Below are positions 33,506-42,558 of a DNA stretch of 64,000 nucleotides, piece after piece. Each line of letters opens with the position of its first letter. Within the stretch, counting starts at the first letter, position 1. Origin of the DNA: an uncultured Bacilli bacterium (GTDB lineage: Bacteria > Bacillota_I > Bacilli_A > RF39 > UBA660); NCBI GenBank assembly GCA_934096735.1, contig CAKOMS010000002.1, positions 21,307-85,306 on the forward strand. Direction: 5' to 3'. Made by a program: the position numbers and the translations under genes. Below the pieces are notes generated by a model. The model saw only the letters and a program-made list of their open reading frames with translations, had not been told where the DNA came from and made no database searches.

Positions 33506-34249
33506 ATGAGTGTAAAAAAAATTAATGTCATAAATCCAGTTTTAAAAAATAAGGAGCATTACATAACAAGTGATTTCTATGAAAGAAATAATACTAGGAG
33601 TAAACATAAAGGTATAGATATGATTGGTAAAAATAGAGCTACTGATTATGTAATTGCAATAGATGATGGAGTGGTTATAACTAGTACTTATTCTAAAACT
33701 GCAGGATATTATGTTGAAATAAAACATAAAAATAATTATATATCTAGATATTTACATATGAAGAAAAACTCTTTAAAAGTAAGAAAAAAAGATTATGTAA
33801 AGAAGGGTGATATACTTGGGTTTATGGGTAATACTGGTGCATCAAATGGAGCTCATTTACATTTTGCAGTATTTACCAAAAATAAGATAGTGGATGATCC
33901 TCTTTTATACCTCCAAAATGTTTTAAACTTTAACTCCACTTATTATGAAGATTTTATTTATAGTGCTCAAGGTATTTTTAAAGTAAAACAAGATGGTATA
34001 GCCGGTAAAAAAACTTTAAATAATACTATAACAGTGTCAAGTAAAATTAATAGGACTCATCCAATTGTAAAAGTAATTCAAATATATTTATATAATATAG
34101 GATACACTGAAATAGGTAAAAGCGATGGTATAGCAGGTCCTAAATTTACAAGTGCTGTAAAGAGATTTCAAAAAGAACACAATTGTTATGTTGATGGCAT
34201 AATAACAAAGAAAAATAAAACTTGGAAAAAGTTATTAAAACTTTTATAA
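33506..34249 (+). CDS. M23-type metallopeptidase with C-terminal peptidoglycan-binding domain
   Basis: Of 247 residues, about 20-125 form a LytM/M23 domain with the Zn motifs HKGIDMIG and GAHLHFAV and the central His in YLHM. Residues about 140-247 hold a peptidoglycan_binding_1-like repeat (SDGIAGPKFTSAVKRFQKEH). Such enzymes cut peptide cross-links in the wall. No signal peptide or membrane segment is visible at MSVKKINVINPVLKNKEHYI, so export is unexplained; the protein might act after lysis or from the mother cell. AGAGGAGAT precedes the ATG. Confidence 0.85.
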   Translation: MSVKKINVINPVLKNKEHYITSDFYERNNTRSKHKGIDMIGKNRATDYVIAIDDGVVITSTYSKTAGYYVEIKHKNNYISRYLHMKKNSLKVRKKDYVKKGDILGFMGNTGASNGAHLHFAVFTKNKIVDDPLLYLQNVLNFNSTYYEDFIYSAQGIFKVKQDGIAGKKTLNNTITVSSKINRTHPIVKVIQIYLYNIGYTEIGKSDGIAGPKFTSAVKRFQKEHNCYVDGIITKKNKTWKKLLKLL

Positions 34250-34286
34250 AAAAAATTGTTTCATATATTCATTCCTTTATTCTTTC

Positions 34287-34320
34287 TAAACGAAGTTAAT
34301 TAATTTAATTTCGTTTTCTT
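34287..34320. terminator. Probable bidirectional terminator
   Basis: AAACGAA and TTCGTTT enclose an AT-rich, partly self-complementary stretch between the convergent M23 and DUF368 genes; T-rich on both strands. Confidence 0.6.
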
Positions 34321-35103
34321 TTTGATTATTAAATAAGAAATAATAAATGAAATAATTAATAATATTATATTTATAATATTTATATTACCAGGATATATAA
34401 ATAGTGTTGAAGATAAACTAAAACCAATAATAGCACTAAAAGTATTTCTATATTGTTTATTAAATAAAATATTTATAAGTTTAAGTAATAAAATACTAAA
34501 TAATATAAATGCTATAAAAAATGGTATAAGAGTACTTATAATACTTAAATTAATACTTAAAGGATTACTTATAATATTAAGCAAATATTCATATATACCT
34601 AAAAATATTAATAAAGATGATCCACTTATACCTGGTACTATTTTACCAATTGAGTAAAAAATACCTCCAATAAACATTCTAAAAAGACTAATACTTGTAC
34701 TAGTAGTAATATTTTTTTCAACTAAGAAAAGTAGTACTCCAATAATAAAAGTAATAATAAATACTATTATATTAATATTTTGATTACATTTATATTTAAC
34801 ATCTTTTATTAAATAAGGTATACTACCTAAAATAAGACCAATAAATATATAAGATATAGAGTAAATATTATTATTAAAAAAGTATAATATAATCCTACTA
34901 AATAAAATAATTCCAAAAATTAAACCAATAAATAAATTTCCTAAATATAATAGATTATCTTTAATATTATTTTTAAAATTATTTAACCTTTTAATTGCAT
35001 CATCATATATCCCAAGTATAGTAGCAAGTACCCCACCAGATACTCCAGGTATAATAAATCCAATACCGATAATTAAGCCATAAATAATATTTTTTAAATG
35101 CAT
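34300..35103 (-). CDS. Second DUF368 family transporter
   Basis: A 267-residue polytopic protein with both DUF368 signatures, FIIPGVSGGVLATILG near 17 and IVPGISGSSLLIFLG near 150. It is shorter and more diverged than the copy at 3580. It has probably specialised, for example for a different polyprenyl lipid or for sporulation. AAAAGGTGAT precedes the ATG; the open frame extends three codons further upstream into that ribosome-binding site. Confidence 0.85.
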   Translation of the reverse strand: MHLKNIIYGLIIGIGFIIPGVSGGVLATILGIYDDAIKRLNNFKNNIKDNLLYLGNLFIGLIFGIILFSRIILYFFNNNIYSISYIFIGLILGSIPYLIKDVKYKCNQNINIIVFIITFIIGVLLFLVEKNITTSTSISLFRMFIGGIFYSIGKIVPGISGSSLLIFLGIYEYLLNIISNPLSINLSIISTLIPFFIAFILFSILLLKLINILFNKQYRNTFSAIIGFSLSSTLFIYPGNINIINIILLIISFIISYLIIKKKTKLN

Positions 35104-35168
35104 AATTATCACCTTTTAAATTATACTAATAATAACTATAAAATATGTCAAATATTTACTAATGTCCC

Positions 35169-35197
35169 TTGACTAAATTTCATAGTTTAATTATACT
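35169..35197 (+). promoter_or_regulatory. Promoter of the non-variable surface gene
   Basis: TTGACT (35169-35174), 17 nt, TATACT (35192-35197). This is stronger than and different from the cassette promoter of the poly-G loci, and lacks the UTR hairpin. Confidence 0.7.
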
Positions 35198-35249
35198 TAA
35201 TAATATAATAGTGTGTACTATTTTGTACAAAATATTTAGGAGGATAGCA

Positions 35250-37286
35250 GTGAAAAAAAGATCATTTTTAATTATATTACTATTAATAATGGAGGTATCA
35301 TTAATTTTTTTTAGTGTAAAAAGTTTTAATAATAAACCATCAGAAAAATTAGATGATATAAAACTGCTACAAGCCATTCAAAAAAACAGTTTATATTCAG
35401 TAATGATAAATGATGGAACTGGTAATTATACCGAAGAAAACGACTTTCCATCAAGCAATTACATTTTAAATAAAGAAAAATCTAAATGTATTGACTCAAA
35501 TGGAAATACTTTAGAAGACGAATTAAATTTTGTAAATGGTAATGTTGAAGTAACACTAGATAAAACAGCATTTTGTTATTTATATTTTGATAAAAACAGT
35601 GAAACAAGAATAACTTTAACAGTTTCAAATGGTGTTACGTCATCTCAAACTGTACAAATTGAAGCAGAAGATGAAGATGGACTTGCAGGTGTTTACTATG
35701 GAATGGATAACCCAGAAGATACTGAAGTAGAATATACTGAAGTTTATGATAGTCCAACAAGCAAATCTTGGACATTTCATACATCAGGCCCAGGTATCTA
35801 TTATTTTTCAGTAAAAGATATACATGGTATGGTTACTACAACAAGTAGAGAATTCTTTCAAACAAAATTTAATGTAGAAAATGGAAGGGTAAATCCAACT
35901 AGTGTTTTAACACTAAAAGGTAATTCATTTATCTTACCAACCCCCGAATCTAGAAATCAAGGATATACCGTAAGTACAACCTGGCATGGCAATGGAACAA
36001 CTTATGAAAGTGGAAGTACATATACACCAACAACAAATTCAACATTAACAGCAAATTCAACTCAAAATAGTTATAATGTAACTTTAACAATAACAAATGG
36101 AAAAACAACAAGCGTAAATCCACAAACAGTATTACATGGTAGTTCAGCATCATTTGCAATAACACCAAATACCGGATATGATTTAGTATTAGCAAGTGAT
36201 ACATGTAGTGGAACATTATCTGGATCAACCTATACAGTAAGTAATGTTACATCAGCAAAAAATTGTGCAATAACACTTAAAAAGAAAACTTATAGTGTAA
36301 AAATAACAGTAACAAATGGTTCAACGAGCAGTACAAATCCACAAACAGTAGAACATGGTGGTTCAGCAAAATTCACAATATCAGCAAAAAGTGGATATCA
36401 ATTATCATTATCATCGAATGGATGTGGTGGAACACTATCAGGAAGTACTTACACAATTAGTAATGTTACTAGTGCAAAAACTTGCACAATAGTATTAAAA
36501 ACTGCTTTAGCTGGGGATGCAATAAGAGCATTAAAACCAACCGGACTTGAAACAGTAGCAAGAGATGGGTTATATAGATTTGTAGGATCATCAAACAACT
36601 ATGTATGCTTAGGGGCTTGTAGTGACACTACAAAATATAGAATAATTGGAATAACAGATGGTTCAAGTGGTAACACTAATTTAGGAATAAGTGCTGGACA
36701 ATTGAAAGTAAAAAGAGAATCATCATTTGGAAAAACAACATGGGGTATTATGGACGATTTCAACACAAAATGGGTTGATGCAAATTACTGGCAAGCCAAA
36801 ACAATTTATACTTATTTGAATATTACGAATAAATCATCAATAATACCAAGCGGATGGAGCGATAAAATTTCTTCGGTTAAATGGAATATGGGAGATGTTA
36901 AATTAGGAACTGGTTATTATGCGGAAGGAACAGCGAACGAAATTTATAAATTGGAAGCAGCAGAACCAACTACAGCAACCTCGCAAATAGGATTAGTTTA
37001 TTTAAGTGATTTTTCTTATAGCGAGTCTGTCGGAGGAACAACAATTTGTAAATATAACAATAGTTGTAAAAACTCTTGGATGAGTGATCGAATAGATTGG
37101 TGGACAATGGGCTATTTTGGTAAATCGGGAGAAAAATATAGAGCATGGAATATTCAACGTGGGACTCCAATAGCTCAAGTAAGAAGTAGATCTTTAGATG
37201 TATACCCAGTATTTTATTTAAAAAATACAGTATCATTTACAGGAACTGGTAATGGAACATCTTCAAACCCATATATTTTATCCTAG
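35250..37286 (+). CDS. Mosaic surface protein without a poly-G switch
   Basis: The start is a GTG 6 nt after AGGAGG. The 678-residue protein begins with an ordinary signal or anchor helix (MKKRSFLIILLLIMEVSLIF) and has no G-run. The head (KPSEKLDDIKLLQAIQKNSL), the InlB B-like module, two divergent InlB-type repeats and the C-terminal domain correspond closely to the protein at 25176. The C-terminal domain differs mainly in a stretch near residues 590-650, while the last residues YPVFYLKNTVSFTG and SSNPYILS are shared. It appears to be a constitutively expressed member of the family. Confidence 0.8.
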   Translation: MKKRSFLIILLLIMEVSLIFFSVKSFNNKPSEKLDDIKLLQAIQKNSLYSVMINDGTGNYTEENDFPSSNYILNKEKSKCIDSNGNTLEDELNFVNGNVEVTLDKTAFCYLYFDKNSETRITLTVSNGVTSSQTVQIEAEDEDGLAGVYYGMDNPEDTEVEYTEVYDSPTSKSWTFHTSGPGIYYFSVKDIHGMVTTTSREFFQTKFNVENGRVNPTSVLTLKGNSFILPTPESRNQGYTVSTTWHGNGTTYESGSTYTPTTNSTLTANSTQNSYNVTLTITNGKTTSVNPQTVLHGSSASFAITPNTGYDLVLASDTCSGTLSGSTYTVSNVTSAKNCAITLKKKTYSVKITVTNGSTSSTNPQTVEHGGSAKFTISAKSGYQLSLSSNGCGGTLSGSTYTISNVTSAKTCTIVLKTALAGDAIRALKPTGLETVARDGLYRFVGSSNNYVCLGACSDTTKYRIIGITDGSSGNTNLGISAGQLKVKRESSFGKTTWGIMDDFNTKWVDANYWQAKTIYTYLNITNKSSIIPSGWSDKISSVKWNMGDVKLGTGYYAEGTANEIYKLEAAEPTTATSQIGLVYLSDFSYSESVGGTTICKYNNSCKNSWMSDRIDWWTMGYFGKSGEKYRAWNIQRGTPIAQVRSRSLDVYPVFYLKNTVSFTGTGNGTSSNPYILS

Positions 37287-37463
37287 TAATATTGGAATAT
37301 AGATTTAATAACTGATTCGATTATAAATTAATTGAAAAACTTATATATAAAATTTATATAAGTTTTTTAATTGAATAAATAATTGAAACTTCGTCCATAA
37401 TTTTATTGGAAGGTAAAATTATGGCAAAATACAAAGTAGATATTAGTGGAGTAAATACAAGTG
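37230..37463 (+). repeat. 234-bp exact repeat, copy B
   Basis: Identical to 29266-29499. Here it begins within the genuine 3' end of the surface gene at 35250 and ends in the chimeric gene below. Confidence 0.92.
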
Positions 37464-37870
37464 GAGGAAAATTAACGACAGCATTAGGTTTTGTTGATTC
37501 TAAAATAAGTAATAGAAGATTAACGTGTCAAGATAAAGAGGATCAATTCACATTAAAAGTAGCTAAAGGTGGAACACTAGGTTATGGAAATAATGCCTTG
37601 GATTACCCAGTTGGTTTATTAACTGTGTTAGAAACACAACTAGTGAATGAATCAGCTAATTATTTAAATAATAATGATAACTATTGGTTGCTATCTCCTA
37701 ATTACTTCACTAGCAGTGCTGGTGTATATGGTAAAAACTATGGGGGAGTTAGTTATTATGGTGCGGCTAGCATTCTCGGGGCTCGACCAGCTATCTCAAT
37801 AAAGAAAAATATTAAAATATCTGGAGGAACCGGAGAAAAAGAAAACCCATACACACTAAGCCTTACATAA
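37421..37870 (+). CDS. Chimera: SigG N-terminal leader fused to a surface-type C-terminal domain
   Basis: The ribosome-binding site, ATG and first 14 codons (MAKYKVDISGVNTS) are those of sigG, through the 234-bp duplication. After G at 37463 the sequence changes and continues in frame for about 135 residues. That part ends YWLLSPNYFTSSAGVYGK, then GARPAISI and ENPYTLSLT. This is a DUF6273-like end (WWLRSP...GVRPALW in relatives), probably a C-type-lectin-like fold. There is no signal peptide, so the product would stay in the cytoplasm. It is probably a displaced C-terminal cassette, expressed if at all from the copied sigG leader. Confidence 0.7.
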   Translation: MAKYKVDISGVNTSGGKLTTALGFVDSKISNRRLTCQDKEDQFTLKVAKGGTLGYGNNALDYPVGLLTVLETQLVNESANYLNNNDNYWLLSPNYFTSSAGVYGKNYGGVSYYGAASILGARPAISIKKNIKISGGTGEKENPYTLSLT

Positions 37871-37889
37871 AGCAAAAATAAAAAAAATT

Positions 37890-37930
37890 TAAAAAACCAA
37901 TAATTAACTAACCAATTATTGGTTTTTTAA
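37890..37930 (+). terminator. Terminator after the chimeric gene
   Basis: AAAAAACCAATAATT and AATTATTGGTTTTTT form a perfect 15-bp stem with an 8-nt loop; the 3' arm supplies the T-run. Confidence 0.85.
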
Positions 37931-37973
37931 TATATAAATAACTTCACATACTAATATTGTATAGGAGTGTAAT

Positions 37974-38942
37974 ATGAAAAAAGTTATATTAGCAATTATG
38001 GTATTATTAATGCCTTTAAATGTCCTTGCATATTCTAGTGAAGTATACCTTGGTGGTAATACATTAGGTATTGAAATATCATCTGATGGTATTTTAATTA
38101 TTGGTTTCTATGAAATAAATGGAAAAATTAATAAAGGTAATCCTAAATTAAAAGTCGGAGATTATATAAAAGAAGTTAATGGAGTAGAAGTAAATAATTT
38201 AAATGAATTAACTAAAGAGATCGAAAAAAGTAAAGATGAAGGTAAAGTTACAATTACTTATAAAAGAGATAATAATTTAAAAAAAACCACATTAAATTTA
38301 ATAAAAGATGAAGGTATTTATAAAACTGGATTGTACGTTAAAGACAGTATTATAGGTATTGGTACTCTTACTTATATAGATCCTAAAAGTAATATATATG
38401 GAGCTTTAGGTCATGAAATAATTGAATCTAATTCAAACTCTATTATCGAGGTTAAAAGTGGTTCAATATTTAGAAATAGTATAACAAGTATAGATAAAAG
38501 TAAAGTAGGTTATGCTGGAAGTAAAAATGCTAAATATTATTATGATACTATATATGGCTCAATTTATAAAAATACTGTACATGGTATATTTGGTAAATAT
38601 ACAGGTAATACAAATAATTATAATTTAATAAGTGTTGCTAAAAAGGATGAAGTAAAAGTAGGGAGTGCTAAAATATATACAGTTCTCAGTGGTGAAAAAA
38701 TAGAAGAATATGAAATAAATATTACAAGTATAAATGAAACTAGTAATACAAAAAATATTAATTTTGAAATTAATGATAAGAATCTAATAAAAGAAACTGG
38801 AGGAATAATTCAAGGAATGAGTGGTTCTCCAATAGTTCAAAATAACAAAATAGTCGGAGTAGTAACCCATGTAATAATAGATAATCCTCTAACTGGTTAT
38901 GGTCTTTTTATAGAAACAATGTTAAAAGAAGGAGAAAATTAA
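37974..38942 (+). CDS. spoIVB: SpoIVB serine peptidase
   Basis: SpoIVB is secreted from the forespore and triggers pro-SigK processing. The 322-residue protein has a signal peptide or anchor (residues 1-19), a PDZ domain (about 25-105) and an S55 peptidase domain. The catalytic His is in GALGHEIIE near 142 and the catalytic Ser in GMSGSPIVQNNKIVGVVTHV near 282. AGGAGTG precedes the ATG. It is not next to spo0A as in B. subtilis. Confidence 0.93.
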   Translation: MKKVILAIMVLLMPLNVLAYSSEVYLGGNTLGIEISSDGILIIGFYEINGKINKGNPKLKVGDYIKEVNGVEVNNLNELTKEIEKSKDEGKVTITYKRDNNLKKTTLNLIKDEGIYKTGLYVKDSIIGIGTLTYIDPKSNIYGALGHEIIESNSNSIIEVKSGSIFRNSITSIDKSKVGYAGSKNAKYYYDTIYGSIYKNTVHGIFGKYTGNTNNYNLISVAKKDEVKVGSAKIYTVLSGEKIEEYEINITSINETSNTKNINFEINDKNLIKETGGIIQGMSGSPIVQNNKIVGVVTHVIIDNPLTGYGLFIETMLKEGEN

Positions 38943-39009
38943 AAAAATTGACTAATAATTATCATCTGATAAAATTAAATTAAATGGTGCGGTTGAAATT
39001 ACAATATAA

Positions 39010-39048
39010 AAAATTGAAATGTATCAAAGCATTTCAATTTTATTTTTT
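39010..39048. terminator. Terminator between spoIVB and the convergent pilB-like gene
   Basis: AAATTGAAATG and CATTTCAATTT form an 11-bp stem with T-rich flanks on both strands. The pilB-like stop codon lies in the loop. Confidence 0.8.
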
Positions 39049-40337
39049 ATAAATGGATTTACATATTCTTTATTATCGGTTGTAGAAGAAGTATTACTTA
39101 CTACCTCTTTTCCAATAATAGCATTTTTTATATCTTCATCTTCATTACCAAAGTCGTCATTTAAATCTATTACTCTTAATAACTCATCCATAGAAGTAAA
39201 ACCTTCCATAACCTTTAAAAGACCATCTTTAAGAAGTGTATTACCTTTATCTCCATAAACTAATTTTCTAAGTTCATCTTTTCTTAAATTATTAACAATA
39301 GCATCTTTAATTTCTTGATTTATCTCAAGTACTTCATGAATAGCAATTCTTCCTTTATATCCATTAATACATTCATCACATCCATGAGGAATATATATTT
39401 GATTAACATCTATACCTAAAACAGTTTTAAACAATGTTTTTTCATATTTATTAGTAGGTCTACTAGTTCTACATTTAGGACATAATTTCTTTACTAGTCT
39501 TTGTGAAATAATACCAGAAAGAGCACTTCCAAGTAGATATCTCTCTACATCCATGTCAAGTAATCTTTCAATAGTATTTAAAGCACTATTTGTATGTATT
39601 GTAGATAATACTAGGTGTCCAGTAATAGAAGCTCTAACAGCTATTCTAGCAGTTTCATCATCACGAATTTCCCCAATCATTATAATATCAGGGTCTTGTC
39701 TTAAAATACTTCTTAATGTATTACCAAAAGTAAGACCAATCTCACTCATAACTTGAACTTGATTAATACCATTAATCTTCATTTCTACTGGATCTTCAAC
39801 AGTAATAATATTTCTCTCAGTAGTATTTAATACTTGTAACATAGAATATACAGTAGTACTTTTACCACTACCAGTAGCACCAGTAACCAATATAATACCA
39901 TTGGGTTTCTTTATAAGTTTATTTACCATATCAAAATTATCTTTAGAAAGTCCAATAGATTCAAGACCACTTAAACTCATTCTATAATCAAGAATTCTTA
40001 TAACTATTTTTTCGCCTTCAACTAAAGGTAAACTAGATACACGCAAATCCACATCAATATTTTCAATTAATCCTTTTATAGCACCATCTTGAGGTAATCT
40101 AGTTTCAGTAATATTCATTCCAGAAATAATTTTAACTCTTGTAACTAAATTCTTTCTAACAGTAGGAGGAACTTTTGCATACTCTAAAAGAGAACCGTCG
40201 ATTCTTATACGGACAATTAAATCTGTTTCAGTTGGATCAAAATGAATATCTGACGCTCCATGTTTAACAGCATCAATAATCATTTCATTTACAATATCAA
40301 CAACCGGTTTATTATCATAGTCGAATTCTCTAAACAC
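39024..40337 (-). CDS. Type IV pilus/type II secretion assembly ATPase (PilB/GspE family)
   Basis: A hexameric ATPase powering pilin polymerisation. The 437-residue protein begins directly in the N2 domain (MIIDAVKHGASDIHFDP). Walker A is GATGSGKST near 150, the Asp box DPVEM, Walker B QDPDIIMIGEIRDDETA near 230, the His box HLVLSTIHTNSA, and a tetracysteine-type zinc site CPKCRTS...CDEC. The N-terminal MshEN domain of full-length PilB is missing. The start is uncertain: a GTG 5 nt after GGTGG is chosen. Partners PilC and PilD are 8-10 kb away. Confidence 0.88.
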   Translation of the reverse strand: MFREFDYDNKPVVDIVNEMIIDAVKHGASDIHFDPTETDLIVRIRIDGSLLEYAKVPPTVRKNLVTRVKIISGMNITETRLPQDGAIKGLIENIDVDLRVSSLPLVEGEKIVIRILDYRMSLSGLESIGLSKDNFDMVNKLIKKPNGIILVTGATGSGKSTTVYSMLQVLNTTERNIITVEDPVEMKINGINQVQVMSEIGLTFGNTLRSILRQDPDIIMIGEIRDDETARIAVRASITGHLVLSTIHTNSALNTIERLLDMDVERYLLGSALSGIISQRLVKKLCPKCRTSRPTNKYEKTLFKTVLGIDVNQIYIPHGCDECINGYKGRIAIHEVLEINQEIKDAIVNNLRKDELRKLVYGDKGNTLLKDGLLKVMEGFTSMDELLRVIDLNDDFGNEDEDIKNAIIGKEVVSNTSSTTDNKEYVNPFIKNKIEML

Positions 40338-40456
40338 TAGAACCACCGTCAACCCATTTCTATTATCTACAAATTATTATACAATATATTTATTTTTAAT
40401 ACAATTAAAAATAGAAAATTTAACACACATATGATAGAATATATATGGAGAATATT

Positions 40457-41554
40457 ATGAGAAAATTAGTTAATATAAATTTAGAAGAAAATATAATATA
40501 TGATAATGTTATTCATGAATATAATACCCCAGATAAAGTTTATATAAAAAGCTCTTTCGGAGAAATAAATGACTATTTATATAAAAATGAATTTATTAAT
40601 GATGAAATAGTATCAGTATCGGGTTATATTACTAATAAATCTAAAAATTATATTGAAGTAACTAATGATTTTAAAGAAAACATAAAAACAAAACAAAAGA
40701 AATATAAAATAAATAAAGTTGATGAATTATTAAAACTGTTATTAAAATATAACTTAAATAATATTTATGAAAAAATAAATGATAAGATAATTAATAATAT
40801 TATAATAAGTTCAGTAGATAATGAAGTATATGAAGAAAGAGAGTTTATAAGACTTTTAAATTCCTATGATAATTTATTAGATACAGCAGAAGAAATTATA
40901 AAAATATTTAAAGTAAATAAATTAACATTTGCAATAAAAAATACTAATTCTAATAGTATCAATAATATTAATTCAATTATTGGATCATACCCAAATATCA
41001 AAATACTTTTATTACCTGATGAATACTTAATAGGTAAAAAAGAATTTTTATGTGAATACTTAAATATAAATAAATTAAATACATTAATTTTAACTACAAA
41101 TGAATTATATGATATTTATAGAATACTTTATGGAATAGATTTAACTAAGAATTTAATAACTATAAGCGGCGATATAGAAAAGTCTTTAATAATAAATACT
41201 AAACTTGGAGTAAGATTAACAGATTTAATAAAAGAATATAATATAAAACTACCTAGTAAAAAAGAAATATATATAAATGGTTATTTCTGTGGTTATAAAG
41301 AAAGCAGTATAAATAATGTATTAATTAATAAAAGTATACATTCAATAATCATAAAAGAGAAAAAAAATATAAAAAAAGAAGAATGTATAAAATGTAATGC
41401 TTGTAATAAAATATGTCCATATAAAATAAATGTATATAAAAATATGTTAAATAATACATCGTGTGATAAATGTATTGGATGTAATTTATGTACATTTATA
41501 TGTCCAGCTAATATAGATTTAAAAAGTATATTGTATAAAGGGGGACAAAAATGA
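40457..41554 (+). CDS. RnfC-like iron-sulfur flavoprotein
   Basis: The 365-residue protein has the RnfC order: a short N-terminal region, a nucleotide/flavin-binding domain (IISSVDNEVYEEREFIRLL near 115) and an SLBB-like part. It ends with two [4Fe-4S] motifs, CIKCNACNKICP and CDKCIGCNLCTFICP, near 310-355. RnfC takes electrons from NADH in the Rnf complex. The usual Gly-rich N-terminal GGIHP motif is not recognisable. The start is the ATG 6 nt after GGAG. Only an RnfD-like gene follows, with 4 nt overlap. Confidence 0.75.
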   Translation: MRKLVNINLEENIIYDNVIHEYNTPDKVYIKSSFGEINDYLYKNEFINDEIVSVSGYITNKSKNYIEVTNDFKENIKTKQKKYKINKVDELLKLLLKYNLNNIYEKINDKIINNIIISSVDNEVYEEREFIRLLNSYDNLLDTAEEIIKIFKVNKLTFAIKNTNSNSINNINSIIGSYPNIKILLLPDEYLIGKKEFLCEYLNINKLNTLILTTNELYDIYRILYGIDLTKNLITISGDIEKSLIINTKLGVRLTDLIKEYNIKLPSKKEIYINGYFCGYKESSINNVLINKSIHSIIIKEKKNIKKEECIKCNACNKICPYKINVYKNMLNNTSCDKCIGCNLCTFICPANIDLKSILYKGGQK

Positions 41555-42438
41555 AAAAAAAGACTATAGATAAATTAGTAATAGAAAGAATAATATTACT
41601 TGTTCCTTTATTATTATATGGTATATATAAAAATGGATTTTTATTATATAAAAGTGGTATTATAAATATGGTTAATGTTTTTAAACCTCTTTATTTAACT
41701 ATACTTGGAGTAATTATTAAAGTAATAGTAGATTTAATATTTGATAAAATAAATAAGGAAAAGTTTAAAATTAAAATAGATGAAAATTTATTATATGTTA
41801 TTCTTGTATCTTTAATTATGCCATATAATATTAATTATCTTATATATATATTATCACTAATAATTATCTTACCAGTTTTAAAATATTTAAATAAATATAT
41901 TAAATTTAATAAAGTCTGTTTTATATATTTAATTATTATTTTAATTAATGGATTAATTAATAATTTTTCGTTCTTAAATACTTTAGAGCTTACAAAAAAT
42001 TATGAATATACTTTAATCGATTATTTATTTGGAAGAAATATTGGAGGCATATCATCAACTAGTATTATATTATCACTTATAAGTTATATTTTACTTTCTT
42101 ATAATTTCTATTATAAAAAAGAAATACCTTTTTATATAAATATATCTTATATAATATGTGCATTTATTTACTTTTTAATATTTAAGGATAGTGATTTTTT
42201 AATAAATAGTGAACTTATTTTTGGAAGCATATTCATAAGTAGTTTAAATGAATTTTCTCCAGTAGAAGAAAAGTATCAAAGCATATATGCCATATCAATT
42301 GGAGTATTCTCATTCTTATTATCTATAATATTAAGTAGTATAGTAAGCATATACATTATTACATTTTTAGTATCATGTTTATTTTATATAGATTTTAATA
42401 AGTTAAAAAATAATAAAAAGGCAAATAAAGACAATTAA
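41551..42438 (+). CDS. RnfD-like membrane protein
   Basis: A 295-residue protein of eight to ten hydrophobic helices. DYLFGRNIGGISSTSIILSL near 155 resembles the RnfD/NqrB segment with IGETS, and the overlap with the RnfC-like gene supports the assignment. The flavin-attachment motif (SGATP-like) of RnfD is not evident. No rnfG, rnfA, rnfB or rnfE is present, so this is a reduced two-gene module of unknown partner. Confidence 0.65.
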   Translation: MKKKTIDKLVIERIILLVPLLLYGIYKNGFLLYKSGIINMVNVFKPLYLTILGVIIKVIVDLIFDKINKEKFKIKIDENLLYVILVSLIMPYNINYLIYILSLIIILPVLKYLNKYIKFNKVCFIYLIIILINGLINNFSFLNTLELTKNYEYTLIDYLFGRNIGGISSTSIILSLISYILLSYNFYYKKEIPFYINISYIICAFIYFLIFKDSDFLINSELIFGSIFISSLNEFSPVEEKYQSIYAISIGVFSFLLSIILSSIVSIYIITFLVSCLFYIDFNKLKNNKKANKDN

Positions 42439-42558
42439 TGACAAAATAATCTATTGCATAAATAAAATAAATATAATAAATTAAATTTACACAGGAAAAG
42501 GCAACAATTATGTTTTTTCTTGTGTTTTATTTTAAGAAAAAATATTAGAAAGGATATT

